Below, in pieces: positions 52,791 through 62,332 of a DNA stretch of 64,000 nucleotides. The notes under the pieces are model-generated. The model was not told the origin of the DNA and did no database searches. It saw nothing but the letters and a program-made list of their open reading frames with translations. Position numbers and translations under genes: made by a program. Source of the DNA: Nitrososphaerota archaeon (lineage in GTDB: Archaea; Thermoproteota; Nitrososphaeria; Conexivisphaerales; Conexivisphaeraceae); NCBI GenBank assembly GCA_009903775.1, contig WYEM01000081.1, positions 1 through 64,000 on the forward strand, given 5' to 3'. Position 1 is the stretch's first letter. The number at the start of each line of letters is the position of its first letter.

Positions 52791-53555
52791 AGGTTCCCCG
52801 AGCGCCTGAGGAAGGACCTATACAGGCTCGGGCTCTCCGAGTACGAGGCCAGGGCATACCTGTCCCTCCTGACCGAGGGGCCGCTCACAGCCACGGAGCT
52901 TTGTTCCAGGGCGGGCATACCGCGCTCCAAGGTCTACGAGGTGCTGAGGAGGCTCGCGGAGAAGGGCTGGGTGAACCCGGGGGACGGGAGGCCCGCTCGG
53001 TACTCCGCCAGGCACCCGAGGGAGGCCATCTACATCTGGAGGTCCATCAGGGAAAGGGAGATCAGGAAGTACGAGGAGGAAGCCCTGGAGGAGCTGGAGA
53101 GGCTCTCGGCGGCGGTCCAGGAGAGGGAGGACATCCTGATGATAATGGGGCTGGAGGCGGCCGTCTCGACGATCGCCAGGATGCTGGAGCAGTGCGATGA
53201 GGAGGTGTTCCTGGCGCTGCCTCCGGAGCTCACGGAGGGCCTGGACGATCTCCTGAGGCCCATGAGGGGGCGCGGGAGCAAGGCGTCCGTCCTGGCGCCG
53301 AGCGATGAGGTGGCCCTGAGGGTCTTGGAGGAGCTGCCCGGAGCCCTTGTCAGGGTCAAGGACGACATGTTCGGGGGCGGCGCCATATGCGGCACATCCG
53401 AGGTGGCGCTGCTGCTCGGCCGCGGCCGCGCCGGGGGGCAGTACCTGACGATAAAGGCCGACCACCCCGGGCTGGCGGCACTCGCCAAGAACTACTTCGA
53501 GCACCTGTGGTCGCTCTCGAGGGGGGTGGCCGCGGGAGGCCCTCGCAATGGTTAA
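52776..53555 (+). CDS. TrmB-family transcriptional regulator (start approximate)
   Basis: LRKDLYRLGLSEYEARAYLSLLTEGPLTATELCSRAGIPRSKVYEVLRRLAEKGWV... Confidence 0.8.
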   Translation, partial: HLYRSRFPERLRKDLYRLGLSEYEARAYLSLLTEGPLTATELCSRAGIPRSKVYEVLRRLAEKGWVNPGDGRPARYSARHPREAIYIWRSIREREIRKYEEEALEELERLSAAVQEREDILMIMGLEAAVSTIARMLEQCDEEVFLALPPELTEGLDDLLRPMRGRGSKASVLAPSDEVALRVLEELPGALVRVKDDMFGGGAICGTSEVALLLGRGRAGGQYLTIKADHPGLAALAKNYFEHLWSLSRGVAAGGPRNG

Positions 53556-53973
53556 TTTCCGCCCCGTCCCTTCGGGGGGCGTGCCAAGCGCGTGCGAGCA
53601 TGCGCCGATCTACGCCGGGGTCATCAATCTCAGGCTGGATGGCGAGCCGGTCGGATTCGTGGACGTCTGGAGGTGCACGAAGTGCGGGATGCTGTTCGCA
53701 GAGGAGAGGAGGTACCCGCCGAGGGATGACTACGAGCTGGGGTTCAGGGAGCCCAGGGGGACCCTGGCGATCGCTGTCTGCTCCTCCGGAGAGGGCTACG
53801 AGTGGATGCTGGTGGACGCCGCGCCCGGGGCCGTCGCCAGGTGTGGGGAGTGCGACGTGGAGATCTCGGAGGGTCCCACGGCCTCGGCGCGCGGCTGCGA
53901 GGTGGCGCTCGTGCCCCTGGAGGAGGTCCTCAACAGGAACCTGGAGCTGAGGGAGGTGCTCCGGGACTCTTGA
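53548..53973 (+). CDS. Zinc-ribbon hypothetical protein
   Basis: Two CxxC motifs: WRCTKCGMLF and ARCGECDVEI. Confidence 0.6.
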   Translation: MVNFRPVPSGGVPSACEHAPIYAGVINLRLDGEPVGFVDVWRCTKCGMLFAEERRYPPRDDYELGFREPRGTLAIAVCSSGEGYEWMLVDAAPGAVARCGECDVEISEGPTASARGCEVALVPLEEVLNRNLELREVLRDS

Positions 53974-54323
53974 ACCTCCACGCGGCCGGTGGCTACCTGA
54001 GCGCGGCCACGGGCTTCGCAGCGCTGGCGGCCGCGACCATGGGAGGGATCGAGCCGGCGATCGTCCGCTACTTCGTGGCGGGCGCCGGGATCGCGATGCT
54101 GGCCCTGGCGCTATTCGTGTGGCTGGAGTCCAGGGGCGCGACGATATCCGCCGCGCTCCTGGCCGCCGCGCTCGCGTGCGCCTCCGGGAGCTCGCTGCGC
54201 GAGCCGCCCGATGCCGCGCTGTTCGCGCTGTCGCTGGCGGAGGCAGCGCTGGGGGCGACGCTGGCCGCCCGCCGGAGGAGGAAACCCGGGATCCACCCCC
54301 TGGACCTCCCAGTCTACGGCTAG
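53972..54323 (+). CDS. Small multi-TM membrane protein
   Basis: LNLHAAGGYLSAATGFAALAAATMGGIEPAIVRYFVAGAGIAMLALALFVWLESRGATISAALLAAALACASG... Confidence 0.5.
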
Positions 54324-54352
54324 GTGGGGGGAGATCCGCCTGAGCGCTCCCG

Positions 54353-55520
54353 GGAACGGGGAGGGGAGCGCCGCCTCGCCCGCATCGGCCGTGGAGGGCG
54401 CCCTGAGGAGGGGGTTGAGGGAGCTCTGGAGGCGGGAGAGCGCGGAGCACGAGAGGCGCCCGGGCACCTTCTACCCGAGCTACATCGGCTACTGCCTGCG
54501 CAGGCAGTACTACATATATAGGATTGGCGAGGAGCCGACCAGCGAGAGGCTCGCGGTCTTCGCCACGGGCAAGGGCGTCCACGAGGCGGTGGCGGAGGCG
54601 CTCGGCGCATCCGGCGAGGTGCGCGTCGAGGGCGTCGAGGGCGACGTGAAGCTCAGCGCCGGCGGCATAACGCTGTCGGGGAGGGTGGACATAATCCTGG
54701 CCGAGGTGGGCGGGAGGAGGGTCGTAGTCGAGGTCAAGTCGACGTCGAGGCTGCCGGAGGCCCCGCAGGATCACCACCTGCTGCAGCTCCAGATATATCT
54801 GAACGCGCTGGGCGTGGACGACGGCGTGCTCCTCTACTGGGACAAGAGGAGGGGGAGCCTGAGGGCATTCGACGTGAGGCGCGATCCATCGCAGCTCAAC
54901 AGGGCCGTCGAGAGGGCCCTGGTGCTCAACGAGCACCTGAGGAAGGACACGCCGCCGCCGCGCGAGGCAGTCATGGAGGGCAGGCTGTGGGAGTGCGACC
55001 TCTGCGAGTACAGGGGCATCTGCAAGCCGTTCCTCCTGGAGGGTATCCCCGAGGGGGAGCGCTTGATGGTCGCGGAGGTGGATGGCGTCCTCGTGGACGA
55101 CTCGCGGCGCCTCAGGGAGGCGCTCGTGCGCGTGGGGGTTCCCCCGGACACCCCACCCTGGAAGCTGAGGGGCGAGCTCAGGTCCAGGTTCCTCGCGGCG
55201 TACTACGAGGAGGGCGGGCTGAGGCTCGACGGACGCGGGCCCTTCGCCGATTATGCTTGGAGGAGGAGGGCTGAGGGCCTCAGGCTCGTCGTGATCTCCG
55301 GCCGCCCCGCGCGCCTGAGGAGGGCGACGGAGGAAGAGCTGAGGTCGCTCGGGCTCGTGTGGGATCACCTCCTGCTCAGCCCCGAGGGGGGCGACCCCGA
55401 GTGGAAGGCCAGGGCGCTGGCCAGGCTCGCCGATAACTACTCTGTGGAGGAGGTCCTGGATGGGGACAGGAGGGTGTTGCGCGTCGCCAGGAAGGTGGGG
55501 GCGAGGACCCCACTCGACCT
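54353..55520 (+). CDS. Cas4-like PD-(D/E)XK nuclease with C-terminal HAD-like domain (ends approximate; frame open to 56640)
   Basis: PSYIGYCLRRQYY...GKGVHEAVAEAL...GRVDIIL...RRVVVEVKSTSRLPEAPQDHHLLQLQIYL...WECDLCEYRGICKPF, then VAEVDGVLVDDSRRL...LRLVVISGRPARL...WKARALARLADNYSVEEVLDGDRRVLRVARKVGA. Confidence 0.75.
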
Positions 55521-56607
55521 ACGAGGCCGAGCGGCGCCAGGGGAAGATCAGGGGGTTGGCGGGGGGACGACCGGACCTGAGGACCTCGGAGGCGCGCCCG
55601 GCCACGGCGCGCGCGACTTCCATCGTGGACGAGGACCCTCCCATGTCGGGCGTCAGCGTCCTCCCCTCCTCGACGACCCGCTCAACCCCCTCCACTATCG
55701 CCAGCGCCAGCTCCTCCTCCCCCACGTAGTTCAGGGCGGACGCCGAGGCCAGGATCATCGCTATCGGGTTCGCGACGCCCCTGCCCTTGAGCCCGGGGGC
55801 GCTGCCGTGGGCCGGCTCGAACATCGCGTAGGAGTCGCCCATGTTGGCGGAGTAGACCGCGCTGATCCCCCCTATGAAGAGCGCGGCGGACTCCTCCGAG
55901 AGTATGTCCATGTAGAGGTTCGGGCCAGCTATCACGGAATCGTCGAATTGGCCGGGATTCAGCACGAGCTGCTGCGCCAAGTTGTCGACGAGGATCTCCC
56001 GCAGCTCGATGTCCGGGTGGTCCGCTGCGGCGTCCCGAGCCGCCCTCAGGAAGAGCCCGTCGGTCTCCCTAATCACGGTCGCCTTGTGCACCACGTAGGC
56101 GCGGCGCCAGCGGAGGTCCTCCGCGATCTCCAGGGCGCGGCGCATGAGGCGGCTCGATGCCCTGTAGGTGGTCTTCCTGATCGACAGCGCGACCTCCGGG
56201 GATATGCTGTACTCTATGCCGGCGTACAGGTCCTCGGTGTTCTCGCGGACGAATATGTGGCGGACCGGGCCCAGGGGCCCGGTCCTGCCCCTGAAGGACT
56301 TTATGGGCCGGACGTTCGCGTAGAGGTCGAACCTCTGGCGTATCGCCACGACGGCGCTCCTCGGGGCCCCGGGCGCGTAGAGCGTCGTGAAGGGCGCCTT
56401 TATGCACGCGTCGGATTCCTCGAGCAGCCCCCAGGTCTCCTCGGGCACGTAGCTGTCGCCGCCGTGGGAGCTCCACCACTCGCTGCCGGCCTCCGCCTCC
56501 AGCAGCTCCACGCGCTCGAGCGCTCCCACCTCATCCAGGACGTGCACCGCGGCCTCGCTTATCTCGGGCCCTATGCCATCGCCCCTCAGGAGGACTATGC
56601 GGCGCAT
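55519..56607 (-). CDS. Isocitrate/isopropylmalate dehydrogenase family protein
   Basis: MRRIVLLRGDGIGPEISEAAVHVLDEVG...FVRENTEDLYAGIEY...GDSYAMFEPAHGSAP. Confidence 0.88.
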   Translation of the reverse strand: MRRIVLLRGDGIGPEISEAAVHVLDEVGALERVELLEAEAGSEWWSSHGGDSYVPEETWGLLEESDACIKAPFTTLYAPGAPRSAVVAIRQRFDLYANVRPIKSFRGRTGPLGPVRHIFVRENTEDLYAGIEYSISPEVALSIRKTTYRASSRLMRRALEIAEDLRWRRAYVVHKATVIRETDGLFLRAARDAAADHPDIELREILVDNLAQQLVLNPGQFDDSVIAGPNLYMDILSEESAALFIGGISAVYSANMGDSYAMFEPAHGSAPGLKGRGVANPIAMILASASALNYVGEEELALAIVEGVERVVEEGRTLTPDMGGSSSTMEVARAVAGRASEVLRSGRPPANPLIFPWRRSAS

Positions 56608-56636
56608 GCGGCCCGGGGGGACGGGCCGCTTAAATA

Positions 56637-57230
56637 CTAGACGCCGGCGGCGGGCCCTCGCTCGTAGGACATCAGATCGTTCTCCTCGAGCAGCTTGTGC
56701 AGCTTCTCGACGGCCCTGTAGACCTCCTCCTCCTTCTTGGCGCCGGTGCAGACGAGCTTCCCGCTCGCGAACAGGAGGATCACGGTCTTGGGCTCGTCCA
56801 TCCTGAATATGAGGCCCGGGAACTGTTCCGGCTCGTACATGCTGCGCGGGAGGGTCATGGCGGCCTCCTCGAGCTTCACCCTGCCGCCCAGGCTGGCGGA
56901 CGCCACTATGTTCTGTATCTCTATCCTGGCCTCGTTGCGGATGTCGACCCCGGCCGACCTCAGCTTCTCCACCACGGTCTTGACGGCCTTGATGGCCTGG
57001 CTCTCGCTCTTGGCGCCAGTGCAGACCATCTTGCCGGAGCTGAATATCAGCGTGGCGGTCTTCGGGTTCTTCAGCCTGAACACGAGGCCGGGGAAGAGCT
57101 CGGGGTGGTACTCGACGCCGGGGAAGAGCTTGGTTACCTGGCTCAGGTCTATCGGCTGATCCACGCTGGCCGACGCGACGACGTTCTCTATGGACACGAG
57201 GGGCCGCACGCCCTCCTTCTTGGAGACCAT
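56637..57230 (-). CDS. tbp: TATA-box-binding protein
   Basis: Two direct repeats: IENVVASASVDQPIDLSQVTKLFPGVEYHPELFPGLVFRLKNPKTATLIFSSGKMVCTGAKS. Confidence 0.97.
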   Translation of the reverse strand: MVSKKEGVRPLVSIENVVASASVDQPIDLSQVTKLFPGVEYHPELFPGLVFRLKNPKTATLIFSSGKMVCTGAKSESQAIKAVKTVVEKLRSAGVDIRNEARIEIQNIVASASLGGRVKLEEAAMTLPRSMYEPEQFPGLIFRMDEPKTVILLFASGKLVCTGAKKEEEVYRAVEKLHKLLEENDLMSYERGPAAGV

Positions 57231-57257
57231 CCTGCGACTAACCGGAAGCGATGGTAT

Positions 57258-57764
57258 TTAAACCCTATTTAAGGGAGCGCCAAGTCGGGCCTCGAGGCGG
57301 GCGGCGCGCCTGCAAGCGGCGTACGCTGCGTAGAGCGCCACGACGGCCGCGGCCACGGCGTAAGTCCAGGGCGGAAGGGCCGCGTAGCCCAGGTAGTCCA
57401 CGACCGCGATCACCCTCCCCACGATCATCTGCTGGGTCACGCCCCAGGGATCGGGGAGCGGATTGTTGTCCCCCTTGACTATCAGGTATCCGTCGCCCCT
57501 CGCCACCACCCTGTGTATTATCAGAATCCCCGTGGGCGACTTGTAGACCACGATGTCGCCGAGGTGCAGGGAGCCGATGCCAGCGGGCACGGCCAGCGCC
57601 AGGTCGCCCGCGCGCAGGACTGGCAGCATGCTCACGCCCTCGACCGGAAACGCCAGCCCCAGCCTGTTCAGCGCTATCAGCGCGGCCGACAGCGCCGCCA
57701 GGGCCAGGGCCGCGTCGGCAGCGCGGGCCAGTGCCCTGCAGCTGGAGGGCGACAAATCGCTCAC
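57258..57764 (-). CDS. Signal peptidase I
   Basis: VEGVSMLPVLRAGDLALAV...LGDIVVYKSPTGILIIHRVVARGDGYLIVKGDNNPLPDPWGV. Confidence 0.9.
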   Translation of the reverse strand: MSDLSPSSCRALARAADAALALAALSAALIALNRLGLAFPVEGVSMLPVLRAGDLALAVPAGIGSLHLGDIVVYKSPTGILIIHRVVARGDGYLIVKGDNNPLPDPWGVTQQMIVGRVIAVVDYLGYAALPPWTYAVAAAVVALYAAYAACRRAARLEARLGAPLNRV

Positions 57765-57826
57765 ATCCCGCCGCGATCGCTCTCGCCCAGCGGCCCTGGG
57801 CCCGGGCGCGCGGATGCCCCCGCAGC

Positions 57827-57997
57827 TCAGCGGGGGATCATCCAGACCTGCCCCGGCTTGCGGCCCAGCGCGTGCCTCTTCCTGAACTTGCTCCTGTAGC
57901 TTATCCTGGGAGGCGGATACGTCCTGGGCCTGGGGGGTATCTTCGGGGTCTGGCTCCTCACCTTACCGGCCTTCGTTATGCTCCCGTGGGTCGGCAC
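57827..57997 (-). CDS. rps30e: Ribosomal protein S30e
   Basis: GTG start: VPTHGSITKAGKVRSQTPKIPPRPRTYPPPRISYRSKFRKRHALGRKPGQVWMIPR. Confidence 0.9.
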   Translation of the reverse strand: MPTHGSITKAGKVRSQTPKIPPRPRTYPPPRISYRSKFRKRHALGRKPGQVWMIPR

Positions 57998-58085
57998 GCG
58001 AAGGATGATCGGATTCCCGTATTTAACCATAGTGGGGGCGGCCCCGCTACTGTTTAATTACCGGCGAATCCGACGCGCGGGCAGA

Positions 58086-59288
58086 TTGAAGGCCGCGCTT
58101 TACGCCACCGAGGCCGGCGTGATCCTGCTGGACGGCGCCGGAAACGTGGTGCGCGCGGTGAAGTATTCGGGCGACCCGTACCAGAAGTACCGCTCGGCCA
58201 TAGCCGGGATGAGGATCGAGGAGGCGGAGGAGGCCGTGAAGGCGGCCTCGGAGGCGGGATTCAGGGAGCTGGAGTCGAACGCGCCGGGGGTGGCCGCGCT
58301 CGCGGAGTCGCTGGGCATGATATTCACGCAGGTCGATGGGCCGGGCCTCGAGAGGAGGATGGAGCTGATGACGGGCGCGGGCCTCCTGGCATCCGAGGAG
58401 GAGGCCAGGAACCTCATAAGGGAATTCGCCATCAGGGCCAGTGAGGAGAGGATCAAGGAGGAGGCCGCCCGCCTCGACCTGCACGCGATGCAGATGGTCT
58501 CGGCGGTGGACGAGCTGGATAAGGTGATAAATGTGCTGGCGGCCAGGGTCAGGGAGTGGTACGGGCTCCACTTCCCGGAGCTGGACGAGGTGCTCCAGGA
58601 CCCGCGGCTCTACGCCAGGCTGGTCTCCGTGCTGGGCCGCAGGGAGAACTTCAGCGCGCGCAGGCTCGCGGAGCTGGGAGTCCCCGAGTCCAAGGCGTCG
58701 GCGGTGGAGGAGGCGATGCGCAGGACGAAGGGCGCCGAGATAAGGGACGAGGAGCTGGCGCTCCTGCAGTCGCTCGCGTCGAGCGCATACGACCTCTACC
58801 AGCTCAGGAGGCGCATCTCGAGCAAGCTGGAGGAGGTCATGTCGCAGGTGGCGCCTAACATAACGAGCCTGGTGGGCGCCACCATAGGGGCCAGGCTCCT
58901 GGCCAAGGCGGGGGGCCTGGATCGCCTGGCGAGGATGCCGGCGAGCACGATACAGGTGCTGGGCGCCGAGAAGGCGCTCTTCAGGGCCCTCAGGAGGGGC
59001 GGGAGGCCGCCCAAACACGGGGTGATATTCCAGCACCCGGCGGTGCACGGCGCGCCGAAGTGGCAGAGGGGGAAGATAGCGAGGGCGATAGCCGCCAAGC
59101 TCGCGATCGCGGCGCGCATGGATCGCTACTCCGGGACCCTCGACCCGTCACTCAAGGAGAAGCTGGACAGGCGCATCCAGGAGATAAAGGAGAAGTACGC
59201 CAAGCCGCCCGAGAGGGCCAAGGAGCGCGAGCGGGAAGGCAGGGGAGGCGGGAGGCCAGGGCGCAGGCGGGAGGGGAGGCCGCGTTGA
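58086..59288 (+). CDS. nop5: Nop5/Nop56-like C/D RNP protein (TTG start likely)
   Basis: LKAALYATEAGVILLDG...MQMVSAVDELDKVINVLAARVREWYGLHFPEL...VAPNITSLVGATIGARLLAKAGGLDRLARMPASTIQVLGAEKALFRALRR. Confidence 0.93.
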   Translation: MKAALYATEAGVILLDGAGNVVRAVKYSGDPYQKYRSAIAGMRIEEAEEAVKAASEAGFRELESNAPGVAALAESLGMIFTQVDGPGLERRMELMTGAGLLASEEEARNLIREFAIRASEERIKEEAARLDLHAMQMVSAVDELDKVINVLAARVREWYGLHFPELDEVLQDPRLYARLVSVLGRRENFSARRLAELGVPESKASAVEEAMRRTKGAEIRDEELALLQSLASSAYDLYQLRRRISSKLEEVMSQVAPNITSLVGATIGARLLAKAGGLDRLARMPASTIQVLGAEKALFRALRRGGRPPKHGVIFQHPAVHGAPKWQRGKIARAIAAKLAIAARMDRYSGTLDPSLKEKLDRRIQEIKEKYAKPPERAKEREREGRGGGRPGRRREGRPR

Positions 59289-59986
59289 CCAGCGTCAGGG
59301 CGGACGAGGAGAGGCCAGGGCTCTACTGGGCCGACCTGGAGGGCAGGAGGTCGCCGGCGACTAAGAACCTGGCGCCCGGGATATCGGTGTACGGGGAGCA
59401 GCTGTTATCGAGCGGGGGTGTCGAGTACAGGCTGTGGGATCCTTACAGGAGCAAGCTCGCGGGCGCGATGCTCAACGGGCTGAGGGGCTATCCCTTCGGG
59501 CCGGGGCGCCGCGTGCTCTACCTGGGCGCCTCGACGGGCACCACGGTGAGCCACATCTCCGACATCGTGGAGGCCAGCGGAACGGTCTTCGCGGTCGAGA
59601 TATCGCAGAGGGTGGCCAGGGAGCTCCTCGAGAGGGTCGTGAAGCATAGACCGAACGTGATCCCGATCCTGGAGGACGCGAGGAGGCCGGAGCGCTACGG
59701 GTTCGTCTACGGGAAGGTGGACGTCGAGTACTGCGACGTGGCCCAGCAGGACCAGACCGAGATAGCGATCTCGAATGCCAGGAGGTACCTGAGGGAGGGG
59801 GGCGACCTGCTGCTGGTGGTCAAGACCAGGAGCATAGACGTCACGAAGGAGCCGGAGGAGGTGATCAGGGGGGAGGTCGCGAAGCTCAGGTCCTCCGGGT
59901 TCGAGGTGCTGCAGGTGGTGAACCTCGAGCCCTACGACAGGGATCACGCCCTGGTTCACGCCAGGCTGACCACCCCCTCGCGCTGA
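59285..59986 (+). CDS. flpA: Fibrillarin-like rRNA/tRNA 2'-O-methyltransferase
   Basis: YRLWDPYRSKLAGAMLNGLRGYPFGPGRRVLYLGASTGTTVSHISDIV; TTG start overlapping the nop5 stop (TTGA). Confidence 0.95.
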   Translation: MTSVRADEERPGLYWADLEGRRSPATKNLAPGISVYGEQLLSSGGVEYRLWDPYRSKLAGAMLNGLRGYPFGPGRRVLYLGASTGTTVSHISDIVEASGTVFAVEISQRVARELLERVVKHRPNVIPILEDARRPERYGFVYGKVDVEYCDVAQQDQTEIAISNARRYLREGGDLLLVVKTRSIDVTKEPEEVIRGEVAKLRSSGFEVLQVVNLEPYDRDHALVHARLTTPSR

Positions 59987-60037
59987 GGGGCGAGGCTTGC
60001 CGCCTTCATGTCGATGGAGCGAGGCGCGCGGCGGCGA

Positions 60038-61045
60038 CTACTTCCTCTTGTTGGCCTGCTCCTCCGGATCCGAGATGCCGTTCTCGTCTATCGTGAACAC
60101 GGCCTCGGCCTCCGGATGGTACGGGCTGTCCATGATCCTCGCTATCCTGTTCTTCCCGGCCTTGCGCAGGTAGATCCTGTAAGTCACTGTGTGCGCCACA
60201 ACATGCCCGCCCGCGGGCCTCGTGGGGTCCCCGAAGAACATGTCGGGCGTCGTCATGACCTGATTCGTTATGACGACCGCCACGTTGTAGTTCTCCGCGA
60301 TCCTGAGGAGCTGGTGCATGAGCAGGTTGAGGCGCTGCTGCCGCTCCGCCAGCGTGCTCCTGCCGAGGTACTCCGCCCTGTAGTGCGCCACGGCCGAGTC
60401 GAGCACGATGAGCCGGTACTTCCCGTCCTTCAGATAGTCTCCCAGCTCCCTCACTATGAGCTCCTGATGGGCGCTGTTGTAGGCCCTTGCGACCAGTATG
60501 TTCTCCAGGACGCGCGCGGGATCCAGGCCCCTGTGGTCGGCTATCTCAGCTATCCTCTCCGGCCTGAACGTGCCCTCGGTGTCTATGTAGATGGCGCCGG
60601 CGCTCAGCCCGCCGCTCTCCGGCGGCATCTGGACCATGACGGCCAGGGTGCTGCATATCTGGGTCTTCCCGGTCCCATACTCCCCGTAGAACTCGGTGAC
60701 GGCGCCCGTCTCCACGCCGCCCCCCAGGAGCTTGTCCAGGTTCCTCGAGCCCGTCGATATCCTAGCGACCTTCTCCCTCATGCTCAGGAGCTGCTTGGCC
60801 GTGATGAAGTCCTTCGGCAGGATCCCCAGCTCCACGAGCCTCTCCCTGGACTTGTTTATCAGCTCGCTGGCCTTGGCCAGATCCCCTCCCAGGGCGTCGG
60901 AGATCTCCCCGACGCCCCTGCTGGCCAGATCCAGCACCGTCTTTATCCCCGCGTCCATCAGCTTCTGCTTGGTTGCCGGTCCCACGCCTGGCAGGCTGGC
61001 TAGGTCCAGTTCCTTCGAGATGTCCCTGCCCTCGTTCTCCCCCAT
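60038..61045 (-). CDS. radA: DNA repair and recombination protein RadA
   Basis: LPGVGPATKQKLMDAGIKTVLDLAS...FYGEYGTGKTQICSTLAVMVQMP...VITNQVMTTPDMFFGDPTRPAGGHVVAH. Confidence 0.97.
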   Translation of the reverse strand: MGENEGRDISKELDLASLPGVGPATKQKLMDAGIKTVLDLASRGVGEISDALGGDLAKASELINKSRERLVELGILPKDFITAKQLLSMREKVARISTGSRNLDKLLGGGVETGAVTEFYGEYGTGKTQICSTLAVMVQMPPESGGLSAGAIYIDTEGTFRPERIAEIADHRGLDPARVLENILVARAYNSAHQELIVRELGDYLKDGKYRLIVLDSAVAHYRAEYLGRSTLAERQQRLNLLMHQLLRIAENYNVAVVITNQVMTTPDMFFGDPTRPAGGHVVAHTVTYRIYLRKAGKNRIARIMDSPYHPEAEAVFTIDENGISDPEEQANKRK

Positions 61046-61183
61046 CTTCCTACCCTTGGCAGCGATTCCTGATTCGGGCGGATCTTCTTTTAACTTTACC
61101 GGCCCAATCGCCTCCCGGCATTCGCGCGGCCGCCGATCGCTAAGGATAAAATGGCGCCCCGCCAGCAGGGGTGAAGAAGCGAT

Positions 61184-62332
61184 TTGCGCTCCGATGAGGC
61201 TGTGCTCATCGAGGTGGAACGCCCAGCCGCGCTGGGGAGAGCCCTCGAGTGGGCGAGGGGCGCCGGGTGCGGGGGAGGGCGCGCACTGGACGACAGGCAC
61301 GCCATCCTCTACTGCGACAATGCCCTCGGCGCGGCCAACAGGCTGGCGTGGGCCCCGGGCGTCGCGAGGGCCGCCTACGGCGAGTTCGTGGGCCCCGGCG
61401 ACTTGAGGGACATCTCCCGCGCGATGGCCCGCCTGATCTCCAGGTCGCTGACCGGCGGCGAGAGGATATGGATACACGTGGAGGGCGGGGGTGATGAGGC
61501 CGCGTTCGAGGACTACCTGGTTGGGGAGATAGTCTCCTCGACCAGCGCGGCCCTGGACCCCAGGAGGCCGGATAGGCTCTTCGAGGTGATCCTGGCCGGA
61601 GGCGGCGCTTTCCTCGCGCACGGTTACAGGAGGGGCATGGGCGGGCTCCCCGCGGGGTCCGAGGGCACGGCGATAGCCCTCTTCTCGGGCGGGCGCTGCG
61701 GTGCGCAGGCGTTGGTGGAGTCCTTCAGGGCGGGCTTCCAAGCCCGCCCTCTCTTCCTGGAGCTCGGCGGGGCAACGCCGCCCGAGGGCGTCAGGAGGGC
61801 GCTGATGGCGGCAGCGATCCTGGTGTCCAACATCGTGCCCAGCGGGGGGCGGGTGCTCGCCGGGTACGTCCCCAGGAGGGCAGCCGAGGCCCTGCGGGGC
61901 GGCGGATGGCTGCTCCACCGCTTCCTGGCGGAGGTCGCGGCGAGAGCGGCCCGCGCGTCCGGCGACCGCGCGGTCTTCGCCGGGATATCGCCCGAGCCGG
62001 GATACGCGGAGGTCCTGCGCGCGTACTGGGAGGCAGGGTCGGCGCTGGGGGTGGCATTCGTGCTCCCCCAGTGCTGCGACGCGCCCCGGATGCCCGCGGA
62101 TGAGGAGCTAGAGTCGATACTGGAGGGACACGAGGGATGGTCCTCGGGCGACCTGGGGCCGGCGCGCGAGGGGGAATGGTCCTCGGGCGACCTCCCGACG
62201 ATCGCGGCCAGGGTCGCCGACGGCCTGGTGGAGCTGCGCGCGGAGGGGGAGATGGCGCGCCATGAGGTGCTCGATGGGTACCTGAGGGAGAGGGCGCGCC
62301 TAGAGGAGCTCCTCGAGGGCGGCGACAGTTAG
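61184..62332 (+). CDS. ThiI-like protein (THUMP + degenerate PP-loop region)
   Basis: 382-aa ORF; THUMP-like N-part, then EGTAIALFSGGRCGAQALVESFRAGFQARPLFLELG. Confidence 0.55.
   Translation: MRSDEAVLIEVERPAALGRALEWARGAGCGGGRALDDRHAILYCDNALGAANRLAWAPGVARAAYGEFVGPGDLRDISRAMARLISRSLTGGERIWIHVEGGGDEAAFEDYLVGEIVSSTSAALDPRRPDRLFEVILAGGGAFLAHGYRRGMGGLPAGSEGTAIALFSGGRCGAQALVESFRAGFQARPLFLELGGATPPEGVRRALMAAAILVSNIVPSGGRVLAGYVPRRAAEALRGGGWLLHRFLAEVAARAARASGDRAVFAGISPEPGYAEVLRAYWEAGSALGVAFVLPQCCDAPRMPADEELESILEGHEGWSSGDLGPAREGEWSSGDLPTIAARVADGLVELRAEGEMARHEVLDGYLRERARLEELLEGGDS

Noticed and set aside
54353-55520. Cas4-like gene as evidence of a CRISPR-Cas locus
   Set aside because: No Cas1/Cas2, effector genes or regularly spaced repeats were seen in the window; stand-alone Cas4-like nucleases are common
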